NCBI GenBank assembly: GCA_033060915.1
Contig: CM065380.1
Location: 45,837,001 to 45,901,000 of the forward strand
Origin: Euryodendron excelsum
Lineage: Eukaryota; Streptophyta; Magnoliopsida; Ericales; Pentaphylacaceae
Length of the DNA: 64,000 nucleotides
Direction of reading: 5' to 3'
The stretch's first letter is position 1, and every line of letters begins with the position of its first letter. Shown here piece by piece: positions 45,309 through 56,039 of the stretch. Below the pieces are notes generated by a model, which did no database searches, was not told where the DNA came from, and saw only the letters and a program-made list of their open reading frames with translations. Made by a program: the position numbers and the translations under genes.

Positions 45309-48261
45309 ATGACGACAACAGTAATGTTTTATTAGGGGGGAAAGATAGTACGAGATCACAGAGAAAGTATAACCTATGATAGAGAGGGTAGTGCATGTTA
45401 TGATGTAGAACTGAGAACCTCACTTGGTGGGTTGTGAGACATGATCATTCCTATGATGGATGAGTATGGAGAACATACAAATATAAAGTTCATATGTAGA
45501 TACCCTTTGAAACGAAATGGAGAAGTATTAATATATAAAAAGTTGTCGGTGAAGGACGACAAAACATTGCAAACTGTCTTAAATCTGCCTTCCAAATTTC
45601 GTGACTTATATTGTATTGAGATTTAAGTTGTAAAGGAGGAAAGCACAATGATCACCACTATCGGTCGTCAAGCTGTTAATTGGGGAGATGTCCAGTCCTA
45701 CGGTAAAATCTTCACGGCCGCCCCAGGGGGGGGGTAATGTGTCGGCCTTGGGGACATTTACTAAAATGCTTACAGTTGAGCAGAATAGTCAAAATCGTCT
45801 TCCCAGACGATGCGCCGAGGCAACAAATGTCTAACATTTTCACCCCATACGAGCATTACTCACAGCATCGGATTAATGTTGAACAATTACATGACTTTCA
45901 AAGTCTATCCAGACATCACCCACAATATACTTCGGGGCAAGAGGGGTGCATAGAGGTGGGAGGTCCAAGTGTAAGTATGGATCCCGTAGAACGGCTTGTG
46001 GGCCTTGATGACATTGGTAGACGGATAGTTGAAGATGAACATAAAAATGTAGATGTTGTTCAATTCGATGAAGAAGAGGAAGATATTGATGTTTTATTGA
46101 GAAATGATGATAATAACAACTCTGATGACGATGGGCAAGAACAAGTCAACGTTCTTGAATTGAATGACATGCCGGTGCCCTTTTTTACAAACCTGGATGG
46201 GGTAGATCATTCTGCAGCTGGTCGGGACTTATACCAACGTGGTCCAACATGGTCAAATTCTAATCTAGAGTTTGCAAAAGAGATGGTTTTCAAAGATAAA
46301 GATGCAGTGATCCATGCATGTAATTAGTATCATGTAAAGAGGAACAAACATTATTATGTTGTGGAAACAAATAAAAAGGTTTAGAGCACCAGGTGCAGTC
46401 ACGATTGCCCTTGAAAACTGCGTGCTTATTTGAAGAAGAAGCATACTTTCTTTGAGATTACGAAATATCTGGGGCCTCATACATGTTTACATGGAATGAA
46501 GAGTTTGGATCACCGCAACCTCAATTTGACATTCATTGCACACATGATTAAGACACAAGTGGCAGTAAGTTCGTATGTATTGTAAAGTGAAAGTAAGATG
46601 TTTTGATATTATCCAGTAATGGTATAATTTAGTAAAATTTAAAATTTTCATTTTTTGTCGTGTACAGGAAGATCCTGGATGGAAGATAGCTTCCATAGTG
46701 GAAAGTATAAAAAATAAGGCAGGTTTCACAGTATTGTACGAAAAAGCATGGCTTGGAAGAACAAAAGCCATTGAGATGGTTTTCGAGGATTGAGATGATT
46801 CCTATGAAAAGCTACCAAGGTACATGAGAACGTTGCAGTTTAGGAACCTGGGCACAACTGTGATTTTGGAAACACGTAACATTGGAATGTCAACCAATGT
46901 CGCGCTTGACAGAATTTTTTGGGCATTCCGACCATGCATTGAGGGTTTCAACCACTACCCGCCAGTGATATGTATCGATGGTACCCACCTTTATGGAAAA
47001 TATACTAGAGTGTTGTTGATTGTTGTGGCCAAAACAGTTGCCAACAACATTTTTCCTCTAGCCTTCGCTATAGTTGAATCGAAAAACTATCGTGATTGGT
47101 TGTGGTTTATCAACCATGTCAGGCACGTTATTGTGCCAGGGAAAGAGGGGATCACATTAATTTCTGATCGGCATGCAGCTATATTGAGTGCGGTAAAAGA
47201 TTACTGGGAAAGAGCATGAGATGAGCAACCAGCTGGAGTCCATCGAGATTGCCTTAGGCACTTTAAAAGTAATTACCAAAAAAAGTTCAATAACGCTAAA
47301 GTTAAGAATCTTATATGGAAAGTTGGAACTACCCGTCAAGTGCGCAAGTTCGACCAGGTAATGGATGAAATAAAAAATTTACAAACGGAGTCAGTGGCAA
47401 AAGCATTTCATGACTTGTGCAAGGAGGACCCCAGTAAGTGGACATTGGTGCATAACGGAGGTTATCGTTGGGGAGTTTTAACCACCAATAATTCAGAGTG
47501 CTATAATAATATCTTAAGAGGTGCACGAGACTTGCCTATAACTGCATGTGCTCAGGTTACTTTCTATTGTTTGTTGACAACTTTCACCAAGCAACGGTTA
47601 CAAATCGGTCATGCCGTAGAGAATGGGTTGAGGTACACATCCAAAGTGCAAAAGAAGATAGAATCATATTAAGTTCGATCGGCAATGCATCGCGTTAATG
47701 TCTTTAATTGGTAATGTCACATAATTTATACAGTGTTTTTAATTCACATCGGGTATTGATATATTTATATAAGTGTCAATGTTTATTGCAACCGCCATGT
47801 GATTATATTCCAATTGCAGGGCTCAGGGTTCCGCTGAGATTATTACAAATCCAGTAGGCACGAAAGGGAACAATAGACATCTGGTGACTCTGAATCCTTC
47901 CTCGTGTGACTGTGAAAAATGAGTCATCTATCATTATTCTTGTTCGCACATGCTGACAGTGTGTGCGAAAACAGGCAGACAGCTATGGGGTTTAATTGCT
48001 CCTCAGTATAACCTCGATGTTTATGGTCACGTGTACGAATCAAATTTCCAACCAATGGTGCACGAGCATTATTGATTTTTATACAATGGTCCTAAGGTCA
48101 TTCCAGATCCCACCCATCAACGAGAAGCCACTTTCGAGTGACCAAAAAATAAACAAATTGAGAATGAAATGGACGTCTCTAGAAGACATCAAACCAATAA
48201 TTGTGGTATTTGCAAGCAACAAGGCCATGATAGGCGTAAATGTCCAAACCGGAGTGCTTGA
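45309..48261 (+). pseudogene. mudrA: MURA-type (MuDR) transposase, decayed
   Basis: ATG at 45309. An N-terminal PB1-like segment (FICRYPLKRNGEVLIYKKLS, 45465-45630) is followed by an acidic linker. The MuDR DNA-binding region reads FAKEMVFKDKDAVIHACN, then YHVKRNKHYYVV. The DDE core shows ICIDGTHLYGKY (first Asp, about 46975) and ISDRHAAIL (second Asp, about 47165), followed by an alpha-helical stretch. The SWIM zinc finger (CDCEK, then YSCSHML) and a C-terminal zinc knuckle (CGICKQQGHDRRKCPNR) end at TGA 48259-48261. Introns at 46565-46667 and 47711-47819 have GT-AG borders. There are at least eight in-frame stops (for example 45333, 45624, 46325, 47217), plus a frameshift at the G-run near 45728. 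It cannot make an active enzyme. Confidence 0.9.
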
Positions 48262-48727
48262 CTTATGTATTGCAAGGACAATTAGCTAGTTAGTAAAGAC
48301 TTATTTTGTATTTGTAATTCAGATAACGGGTAGTTCTATTTGTATGTAAACTTAATTATATTACTAAATGTTGCATGGACTTGTCAAAATTTTTCAAGCC
48401 AATGACTTCTGTCATAATTATATTACTAAATGTTGCATGGACTTATCATAAATGTTGCATGTAGACACTTTACATTATTTTTAAATGCAAAGGGTAGTTC
48501 GTGCCTTCACATCCTATATTGAATGGTCGTAGTGACAATAACTAAGCTGAGAGTAGTCAAATCATTCACATGGCCTGTAGAGATTAGTCTTCTCCGTGAC
48601 ATGCTTTATTTATTCATCAGCCTTACCTGATTTTGTAGACAATGTAGACACTTTACATTATTGCTTTGCTTTATCGTGGAAAATCATATTATACACATGT
48701 GCTAACACATGTCACAATACAGGGGCT

Positions 48728-51322
48728 ATGGAGACAGGATTGCCAGGGCCAGTCAATACCACGGTGCTGAAGTTGCAGGCCCATCATCGCTCATCGTACA
48801 TATGGGACCATGGGGTACATCAATTAACATATAATATTTACTTACAAGTGCATTTTTAAGTTTTTAACATTGAGGCCTTTAACTTCATACTCCAATTGTC
48901 GCACAGGGTATGGAGGCTTTACAGTGCAGATGCGGTGCCTCCCATCCGTATGATGTGCAGTTAGACCCGCGCGTGTTGCAGTATGTAGTACGGGTTGGTT
49001 TTTGCGGTGTCTACCGACTTAGGCCCATCCGTTTGGACCACAGTTTGATTACCGCTTTAGTAGAGCGCTGGCGAGAGAAGACACACACTTTCCATCTGTC
49101 TACAGGCGAGGTCACCATCACTTTACAAGATGTCTCAATTCTGTTGGGACTACCTTTTGACGGGGACGCCATCATATGGCGACACCTACCTACTACAGTG
49201 GTGGATTGCCAGGAGCTTTGTGTACGGTTATTGGGCATTACCCCTGCCGCAAATCAGTCTAAGAAGGGCCACCTTAGGCTTGGTTGGCTTCGTGACACAT
49301 CCAGGTGTTTCCAGAGGATGCTGATCAGGTTACAGTTCAGCGGCACGCACGTGCCTACATTATGCGACTGATTGGGGGGATACTATTCCTAGATTACTCT
49401 CAGACCTATGTGCGAGTGGCTTATCTTACATTTTTAGAGCACTTTTCCATCGCGGTGAGATATACCTGGGGCAGTGCAGTCCTAGCCATGCTTTACAGGT
49501 ACATGTGCTGGGCGGCGAGGACTGGTGCTAAGTAGATTGCGGGGGCACTCGTACTTGTATAGGTAAAACGACTAGCATAATTGACAGCGTTTTATAATAA
49601 TGCTTAAGTATTTAGTTCGCCTTAGTTGTTGTGCGAGTGACACACTCATTTTGTACAGAAATGGGCATGTGAGCGGTTTGTACGCATGTGCCCGCATCGT
49701 ATAGAGGACCCTACTCAGGCCCAGTAGACATTACTTGTAGGAGGGGTGCAGTTCCCTGCCAGACCATGGAGAGCCAGGTATGAAAAAATTACGTACGCTT
49801 CTTCACCTATAATCATTCATACAATATGTTTTGACATTGTTACAATATGTTTAATGTATATGTCAGATGGAGATCTAAATATAGCACAGACATTACTTTC
49901 ACCCATGTTGTCCACATAATACAAAGACCAGCTAGACCAATTGCGGTCAGATGAGGCACGTATAATATGTTCAAAATTGTAATTCATATTACTTAGTTGT
50001 CCTATCACTACTTACAAAATAAGTACTGTCAATGTAAATGTTTGCAGTTCACCTGGAGGCCTTACGATGAGATCATGCATACACTGTCGACTTATTACTG
50101 GGCAGGGAGGGATTTATGGCTGACTTGGTCGCCTTTAGTATGCTTAGAGGTCGTTGACCTACATTTACCTGATCGTGTCTTACGACAGTTTGGGTTCAGG
50201 CAGGATGTACCAGATGAGTGCCATACCTCGCCTAAGTTACATGCTATTGACATGTGCGGGAGACAACGCACCATTGATTGGACCGAGATTCATGTAGAGT
50301 ATGCTGACCGATGGGAGCATAGACGTGATCATCTGGTAGCTGGGGTTCCTGATGTTGCACAGATACAATATAACGATCCATACATAGTGTGGTATCGCCG
50401 TATTATACACCCACTGGTGGGCAATCCAGCTCACCTACCTGCTACTGGATACCTTGAGGTCGGCTCCACTGTAGAGATTGCGGTTAGTAAAGCCATAACA
50501 TTTTCATTTGTTTCAACGTCACTTGTATACATCAGTTAGTTAGACATGCTTTCCCTTATTTTTGCAGGCTCGCCATATCACATCCATACATCAGCACACA
50601 GATCCTGCCATTTATACATATGGCACGCCAACTGCATTGTAGGATCTATATAGGGTATGGGACATTAGTGCCACGTTACTCCGTGTATTACGTGAGCATG
50701 AGCGGATTGGACAGTCGGCAGCTCCCATTCCTGTGTGGGATCATCCGAGCATCAGGTGCCATAGTCCTTCAATGCTTTTCGACCATCCTCATCGCATGTG
50801 ACTCCGATGATGCCAGCGTACTCATATCACAGTGAGTCACGAGATGTACCATCTTCATAACGTGCGACTAGTTACGAGGTCAGACCGCATCGCCGCACCC
50901 CCCGCCACATTAGCTCCCCTGTTACGTATGACCAGGGATCTGGTTACTCGGGACTAGGTGATGACAAGGATGCTGACGCATATGACGACCTATTGTTAGC
51001 ATCAGGGCAGCGTATCGAGATGTCCTTTATCCATACAGAGGGTCGGGTTTCACCTGTCATGTCGTCGCAGTCTGTACCTCTATTCCCACCATCATATACA
51101 GAGGGGCCATCATTGATTACCTAGCCAAGCAGCGGGCATTTAGAGGTTTCAGTGGTAGTGCAGATCACACAGGTAGATGCACTCCCTACTGATGACTTAT
51201 ATGATGCTTCACAGATCACACAGGTAGTGGCACAGCTGCAACCATCGATACCACGTGTCTATGTCCATAGGTCGAGGAGAGATAGGAAGCCACCTCTGTG
51301 TGGTACGGGAGGTCATGTATAG
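48728..51322 (+). pseudogene. Plant mobile domain (MAIN/MAIL-like) gene carried by the MULE, decayed
   Basis: ATG at 48728 (METGLPGPVNTTVLKLQ). An intron at 48815-48906 joins to GMEALQCRCG. PMD blocks follow: GFCGVYRLRPIRLDHSLITA, LVERWREKTHTFHLSTGEV, TLQDVSILLGLPFDG, RAYIMRLIGGILFLDYSQ and RYTWGSAVLAMLYRYMCWAA. Later exons give KWACERFVRMCPHR, FTWRPYDEIMHTL and a Trp/His-rich segment, ending near CGTGGHV at 51320-51322. At least two more introns have clear acceptors (49658 and about 50047). Frameshifts (near 49300 and 49920) and stops break it. It lies 467 bp downstream of the transposase on the same strand, the usual layout of a second MULE gene. PMD proteins act in the nucleus; what this copy did for the element is not known. 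Confidence 0.85.
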
Positions 51323-52112
51323 TAGTTAGGGTATTTAGTTTTCCATTTATTTTTGTGGAGTTTGTTATGGAAACTTTTTTTAAAGGTCCATTTGTTATTA
51401 CGAAGTTTGTTGTGGAAACTTTTTTTGTGGAGGTCATGTATAGTAGTTAGGGTATTTAGTTTTTTTATTTTGTATTGTCTTTTGTAAAAAAAAAAATTGT
51501 TGCAACATATATAAAGTATAGTTCATCTTTTATATGGCCTTCGTATGAACATGTCATTTTATAAAATATTACTGTTGCTGTAGTTGATTGTATGAAACTT
51601 TGTACAAAAAAAATTGAGAATTACTCAAAATGGTGGGGTACGAATTCAACCCGTGAGTTTAAGCAATTATATGAAGGCTTCATGAATTCACTCGACTGTC
51701 AGGAATCTGTTCACGTGAATCATATTAACCCGTGACTGGTCCTTTTGCAGTAAAGCGTAGGCTGTCTTGTCTCATTCAGTCACTAATCCATTCAAAAAGC
51801 AACCTTGCCATGGGAAGTAGCCTAATATTGAAGTATAAATAGTGAAAGGGTGGCCCAGGTAATGCAAACAAAGGGGTTTGACCGTGTCATGAGGGTTACC
51901 CCTGAGTGGAGACGGATGGGGGTTACCCAAAACGGTCACGTAATGGGGGTTGCCCATCGTTGGATAATTTGTCAGAGTGAAGAACATTTGTTAATGCTAA
52001 TCCTACATAAATGGGGGGTGTCCATCATTGGATGTCTCAGAATGGGAGGTCTTGCGAAATTGGGTTTGCTCCTTCGCCGCTGGGGTAAGCCTTGTCGGCG
52101 CCCTTTGCTTAG
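51323..52112. other. MULE interior, no gene recognised
   Basis: It contains a duplicated block ('ggtcatgtatagtagttagg' at about 51311 and 51432) and G-rich words 'gggggttaccc' and 'gggggttgccc' (about 51890-51960). No coding motif. Confidence 0.4.
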
Positions 52113-52364
52113 CTGTGCTGCTTTCTCCTTCACAAAGCGCCACTGGGAGGAGTCATGTTAGCGTCCCTTACTTACCTGTGCTGCTTTCTTCTTCACAAAG
52201 CGCCACTGGGTGGAGCCATGTCAGCGTCCCTTGCTTACCTGTGCTGCTTTCTCCTTCACAACGAGCCACTGGGAGGAGTCATGTCAGCGTCCCTTGCTTA
52301 CATGTTCTGCTTTCTTCTTCACAAAGCGCCACTGGTAAGAGCCATGTCAGCGTCGCTTGCTTAC
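52113..52364. repeat. Minisatellite, four units of exactly 63 bp
   Basis: Units start at 52113, 52176, 52239 and 52302 (ctgtgctgctttct..ttcac). They share 'gccactggg', 'catgtcagcgtccc' and 'ttgcttacctg'. Because 63 is a multiple of three, all frames stay in register. The plus strand reads as repeats of LLS-SQSATG--HVSVP over 120 codons. I regard the open frame as a by-product, but see the findings. Confidence 0.9.
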
Positions 52365-52736
52365 CTCAGCTGACGGGTTCCCACTAGGTTCATAAAAATG
52401 CCAACAGATGGTCAATAATACAGTCAATAAAGCATTCATGGATTCACACTTCACGTGAAGGTTGCAAGTTAGATGGTGAATAGTCACTTCAGGATCATTT
52501 TCACTTGTTGTTTATCTTTTCTGAAACCGTCAATAATACAGTCAATAAGGCTTGCCTTGCTCTTGACCCTTCACGTGAAGGCTGATGTTGCACATAACCC
52601 AATGAATTCACGTAGACCCTTTACTCCTGCATTGTACTATATTGGCTATATATACGTTGTCTGAATATGTGAAGAAGTGCTAAATCATACTTATAAAGAT
52701 GCCGAAGCGAAAATGATTATTTGGGGCATCGTCTAG

Positions 52737-53314
52737 TTGTTCGGTTCCAAGCAACGAGACGGTTCAAAACCAATCCATACGTTGCGTTCATACACGGACC
52801 TAGTCAATAACAAATGGTATGGCCGAAAACGTTGCTTTCTTAATAAACCTATCCTAATGCACGATACTATGGGTCCGGTCAGCCACATATTTATCAGCGA
52901 GGCGTCCTTACATCCACCTCCCGGGGTCACTGACGACCAATGCATATACAGAGAGCCATGGGAAGACCTGTTTGATAAACATTGTGAACAAGAGATGTAT
53001 TGCTGATAGCATGGCCTCTCCGTGTCCCAAAGGCTCGTTCAGCAAAGATGTTCAACAGGAGATCACCTAACAAGAAGGTCATCAAAGCGCTCAAACACGA
53101 GATTGATCAAATGCAATGAAGGTTGGATAAATATCATTTTACAGAGCATGCAAAGACAGAATGTATTAATCTAATGCAACAAATATTAGAAATTATTCAA
53201 GATCCATTGCTACTTTCTGACCCAGAACTTTCAGACTACTCGGAAGAAGAATGTGACGATGACTTTCAAAACTATCTCCCTACTACCCTTAGCGTTGTTG
53301 GCAAATCACTATGA
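52737..53314 (+). pseudogene. Small unknown ORF(s) of the MULE with an acidic C-terminus
   Basis: Two open stretches (52737-53006 and 53123-53314) lie after an upstream ATG near 52699 that is followed quickly by a stop. The first contains MHDTMGPVSHIFISEASLH. The second is helical and ends in an acidic run (DPELSDYSEEECDDDFQNYL). I recognise no family. The position, third in a MULE after transposase and PMD, suggests a decayed accessory gene, but it could be chance open sequence. Confidence 0.35.
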
Positions 53315-53441
53315 ACATGGTCCATAAAGCTTGTTAACATTTGTACTTCAGTATTATGTAAAAATAAATTTTTTCATATAATATGTGTGAGTTTGGGTCA
53401 TATTTTTCATTTTGTTTTCGAAGTTGTGCCAACTTGGGCAT

Positions 53442-53827
53442 CGGGGTACCAAAATGGGGAGGAAGGTCTGGAGAGTGTGAAACTTGATGGGAGTCACCGG
53501 TGTGACACGAATGACGTGAGAGAGTTGACGACATGTCAATCGGTGTCCTGGTTTGGAAGTTATGCAAAGTTTTAGAATTTCAATACTTAGGTTTTCGGAG
53601 TTATACCAACTCGAGCGTCGGGGTACTAAAATAGGGAGGAAGGGTCCAAGGAGTGCGAAACTTGACGGGAGGCACCGGTGTGACACCAGTTATGTGTGGG
53701 AGTTGACAACACGTTAATCAATGTCTCGGTTTGGAAGTTATGCAAAGTTTTAGAATTTCAGTACTTAGGTTTTCAAAGTTGTGCTAACTCAAGCGTCGGG
53801 GTACCGAAACGGGGTGGAAGGGTCTGG
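53442..53827. repeat. 178-bp tandem array, units 1, 2 and start of 3
   Basis: 'cggggta(c/t)(c/t)' starts units at about 53442, 53619 and 53797. Each unit has 'aggaagg.tc', 'gtgaaacttga.ggga', 'caccggtgtgacac', 'gagttgac' and 'gaagttatgcaaagtttta'. The third unit is cut at 53827 by the chromovirus and continues at 62702. Confidence 0.88.
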
Positions 53828-55839
53828 TGTAAAACCCTAACTTGGTTAGTATCATGCTTAACTTAAGAGCATGTTTATGGTACATGATTATCCTTAATCA
53901 AGGTGCTTGTTTAGCATGATTTAATGAGGGCTTGCATTTAAGGGATTATCATGTTTTGAAGCATAATTAGTGAGCTTAATTCATGATTAATTAGTTTAAT
54001 TAATCTTCATGCTTAGCTTATGTTAATCATGATGAAGTATCATAAGTGTGATTAATTATGTTAATCATGTGGATGAGAGGTAGATTAAGGAAGTAAGGAG
54101 GTGCTAGGTGGGGGTTTAACCTTAAGACACCTAGGTGTGTGTTTCACTAATGTTGCTAGCATGTGTGTGTGTGTGACATGTGGAATGTTAAATATATTTT
54201 GTATCTATAATTATCTTCAAGACAAGGGGAGGAGAGAGAATAGAGGAGCTTGTGTAGTAAAATTGTTTGGCAAGAAAGAAAGTGAGAGAAAAGAGAGAAA
54301 AAGAAGAGGAAAGAAGAGAAGAGGAGAAATTTGAAAGGGAAGCTTGTGATTTCATTGTTGAATATGAGAGATCTTATGTTTATATTTGTTTCACTGCATA
54401 TTTGTTGATTGTGTATGTTAACATATCAATTCATGCCATGAAAGTGAGAATTGAAGTGATAGAGGAGAAAAGGGGGTGAGGGCTTTCATGGTAAAACCCT
54501 TGATTCATCTTGGTGAATATGTTATTGGTTGTTTTTAATCTTACTTCTAGCTAGGCATTGCATTTTGGAGTCTTTGGTGAGCTTATGTGAAGTGTTATGG
54601 TGAATTGGAGTGGAGAAACCTTGAGTTAGAAAACCATTTCGAGCCATGTCTAGCAGATCTCGCTAAGGTCTCTCTGGCTTCTCACCCCAGCGAACTTATC
54701 CAGTAAGTCTTGCTACCTTCTTGCTCCAGCGAACTTATTTATCCAGTAAGTCTCGCTACTTTCTAGTGATATAAATTTGGTACTTTAACTCCTTGTAGCT
54801 TGTGAGACATTGTAGTTTAAATTTGACATTACATTGCATTGGGGAAGAGTTTAACATTCTATTGAGTTCTAATGCATTATTGGTGTTCTAAATTACATGT
54901 TTAAGCTGTATAAGCTATAGTCATGCATTGATTATGAATTATAACATCTACTTTATCAAGTTTGATATGGTGGTGTTTGGTAGGTTCAGAAGCGGATCAA
55001 AACACTCCGGTTCAACCAAAGGAGTGACTCGACGGTGTGTATAAGACAAGAATCAGGTGAGAATATAAGATGATCTTATTCATAATGCATTGAATGGTTT
55101 ATTATCTTCATTGGTGGTGATTGTTTGATTATGATGTGATAATTGCATACAATTCATACATTGTGTGCACACTTTGCATTGCATAAAGGAGGTTTAGCCG
55201 AGTGAGGGCTAACCTAAGGTTTAGCCGATGTGGGGCAAACCTAAAGGGTATCGATGTGGGATATCCTTGATAACAAGCCATCGATATATTGGACCAATGC
55301 TATCAAAATATGTGGTGTATCATACATTGCATCACAAGAGGCATTATTTTTATTGTTAATGGTGTATTATCTATTGATGATTAACTCAGTGGATTATTTA
55401 TTTAATATCTGTCATTCAATCATTATGAGTTTGATTATCTTGTGAGCATGTTGATATATAGCTCACACCCACACAAATTGTTTTGCAAGAAAATGGGAGA
55501 TGTTCAGTCCACTGTTGGTGTTGAGTTGGAGAGCTTCGAGAAGCTCTTTAGTTGAGTTATTAGTCATGTACATTGTTGTACATTGTATTAAAGTCTTGTT
55601 GGAGTTTGGTTTATTTTGTGGTTTTGTAAATGTTCGTAAGTGTGGATTAAGAGTTCTCTTAATGATGTATGTTGGAGGATTATGAGATGGTTTGTATTTA
55701 TTTAATATGATGTTATATATTCCTATAAGATTTCTATCTTTGGGATTATGTGGAGGTTTCACTTACAGGTAGGTGACCTGTGCGATCACGTTCATCTTAA
55801 GACGAAGCTAATGACGCTTGATTAGGAGCGGACGTGACA
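53828..55839 (+). repeat. 5' LTR of the chromovirus
   Basis: 2,012 bp, starts tgtaaaaccctaac and ends gacgtgaca. Compared with the 3' LTR it lacks about 150 bp near 54765, including one or more copies of a short tandem unit ('agcgaacttatccagtaag'). Confidence 0.9.
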
Positions 55840-55854
55840 GATTAGTATCAGAGC
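55840..55854 (+). promoter_or_regulatory. Primer-binding site, initiator tRNA-Met type
   Basis: 'ttagtatcagagc' follows the 5' LTR by two bases. It matches the plant TGGTATCAGAGC primer site used by many chromoviruses, with one mismatch (G to A). Confidence 0.8.
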
Positions 55855-56039
55855 TAAGGTTTAATACCACAGTTCTATTGTCAAGTTGTTTGAGCCAAGG
55901 TTTACAATTAAGGCTATGTTGTGGAGTTGGTTTTTAGAGTTACAGTGGACTGTAGGGTGTTGTTTGTGTTAGTTCGAGTTAGTAGGCTTATGTGAGTCAT
56001 ATATATATTGCGTATCAATCTTGAATTGATGCAGTGAGA

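Noticed and set aside
52113..52364. Could the regular repeats be a CRISPR array?
   Set aside because: Units are contiguous with no unique spacers; it is a minisatellite in a plant transposon.
54101..54479. Open frames in the chromovirus 5' LTR, repeated in the 3' LTR (60817-61195)
   Set aside because: Both copies lie in LTR sequence; the Lys/Glu-rich run comes from a GA-rich stretch.
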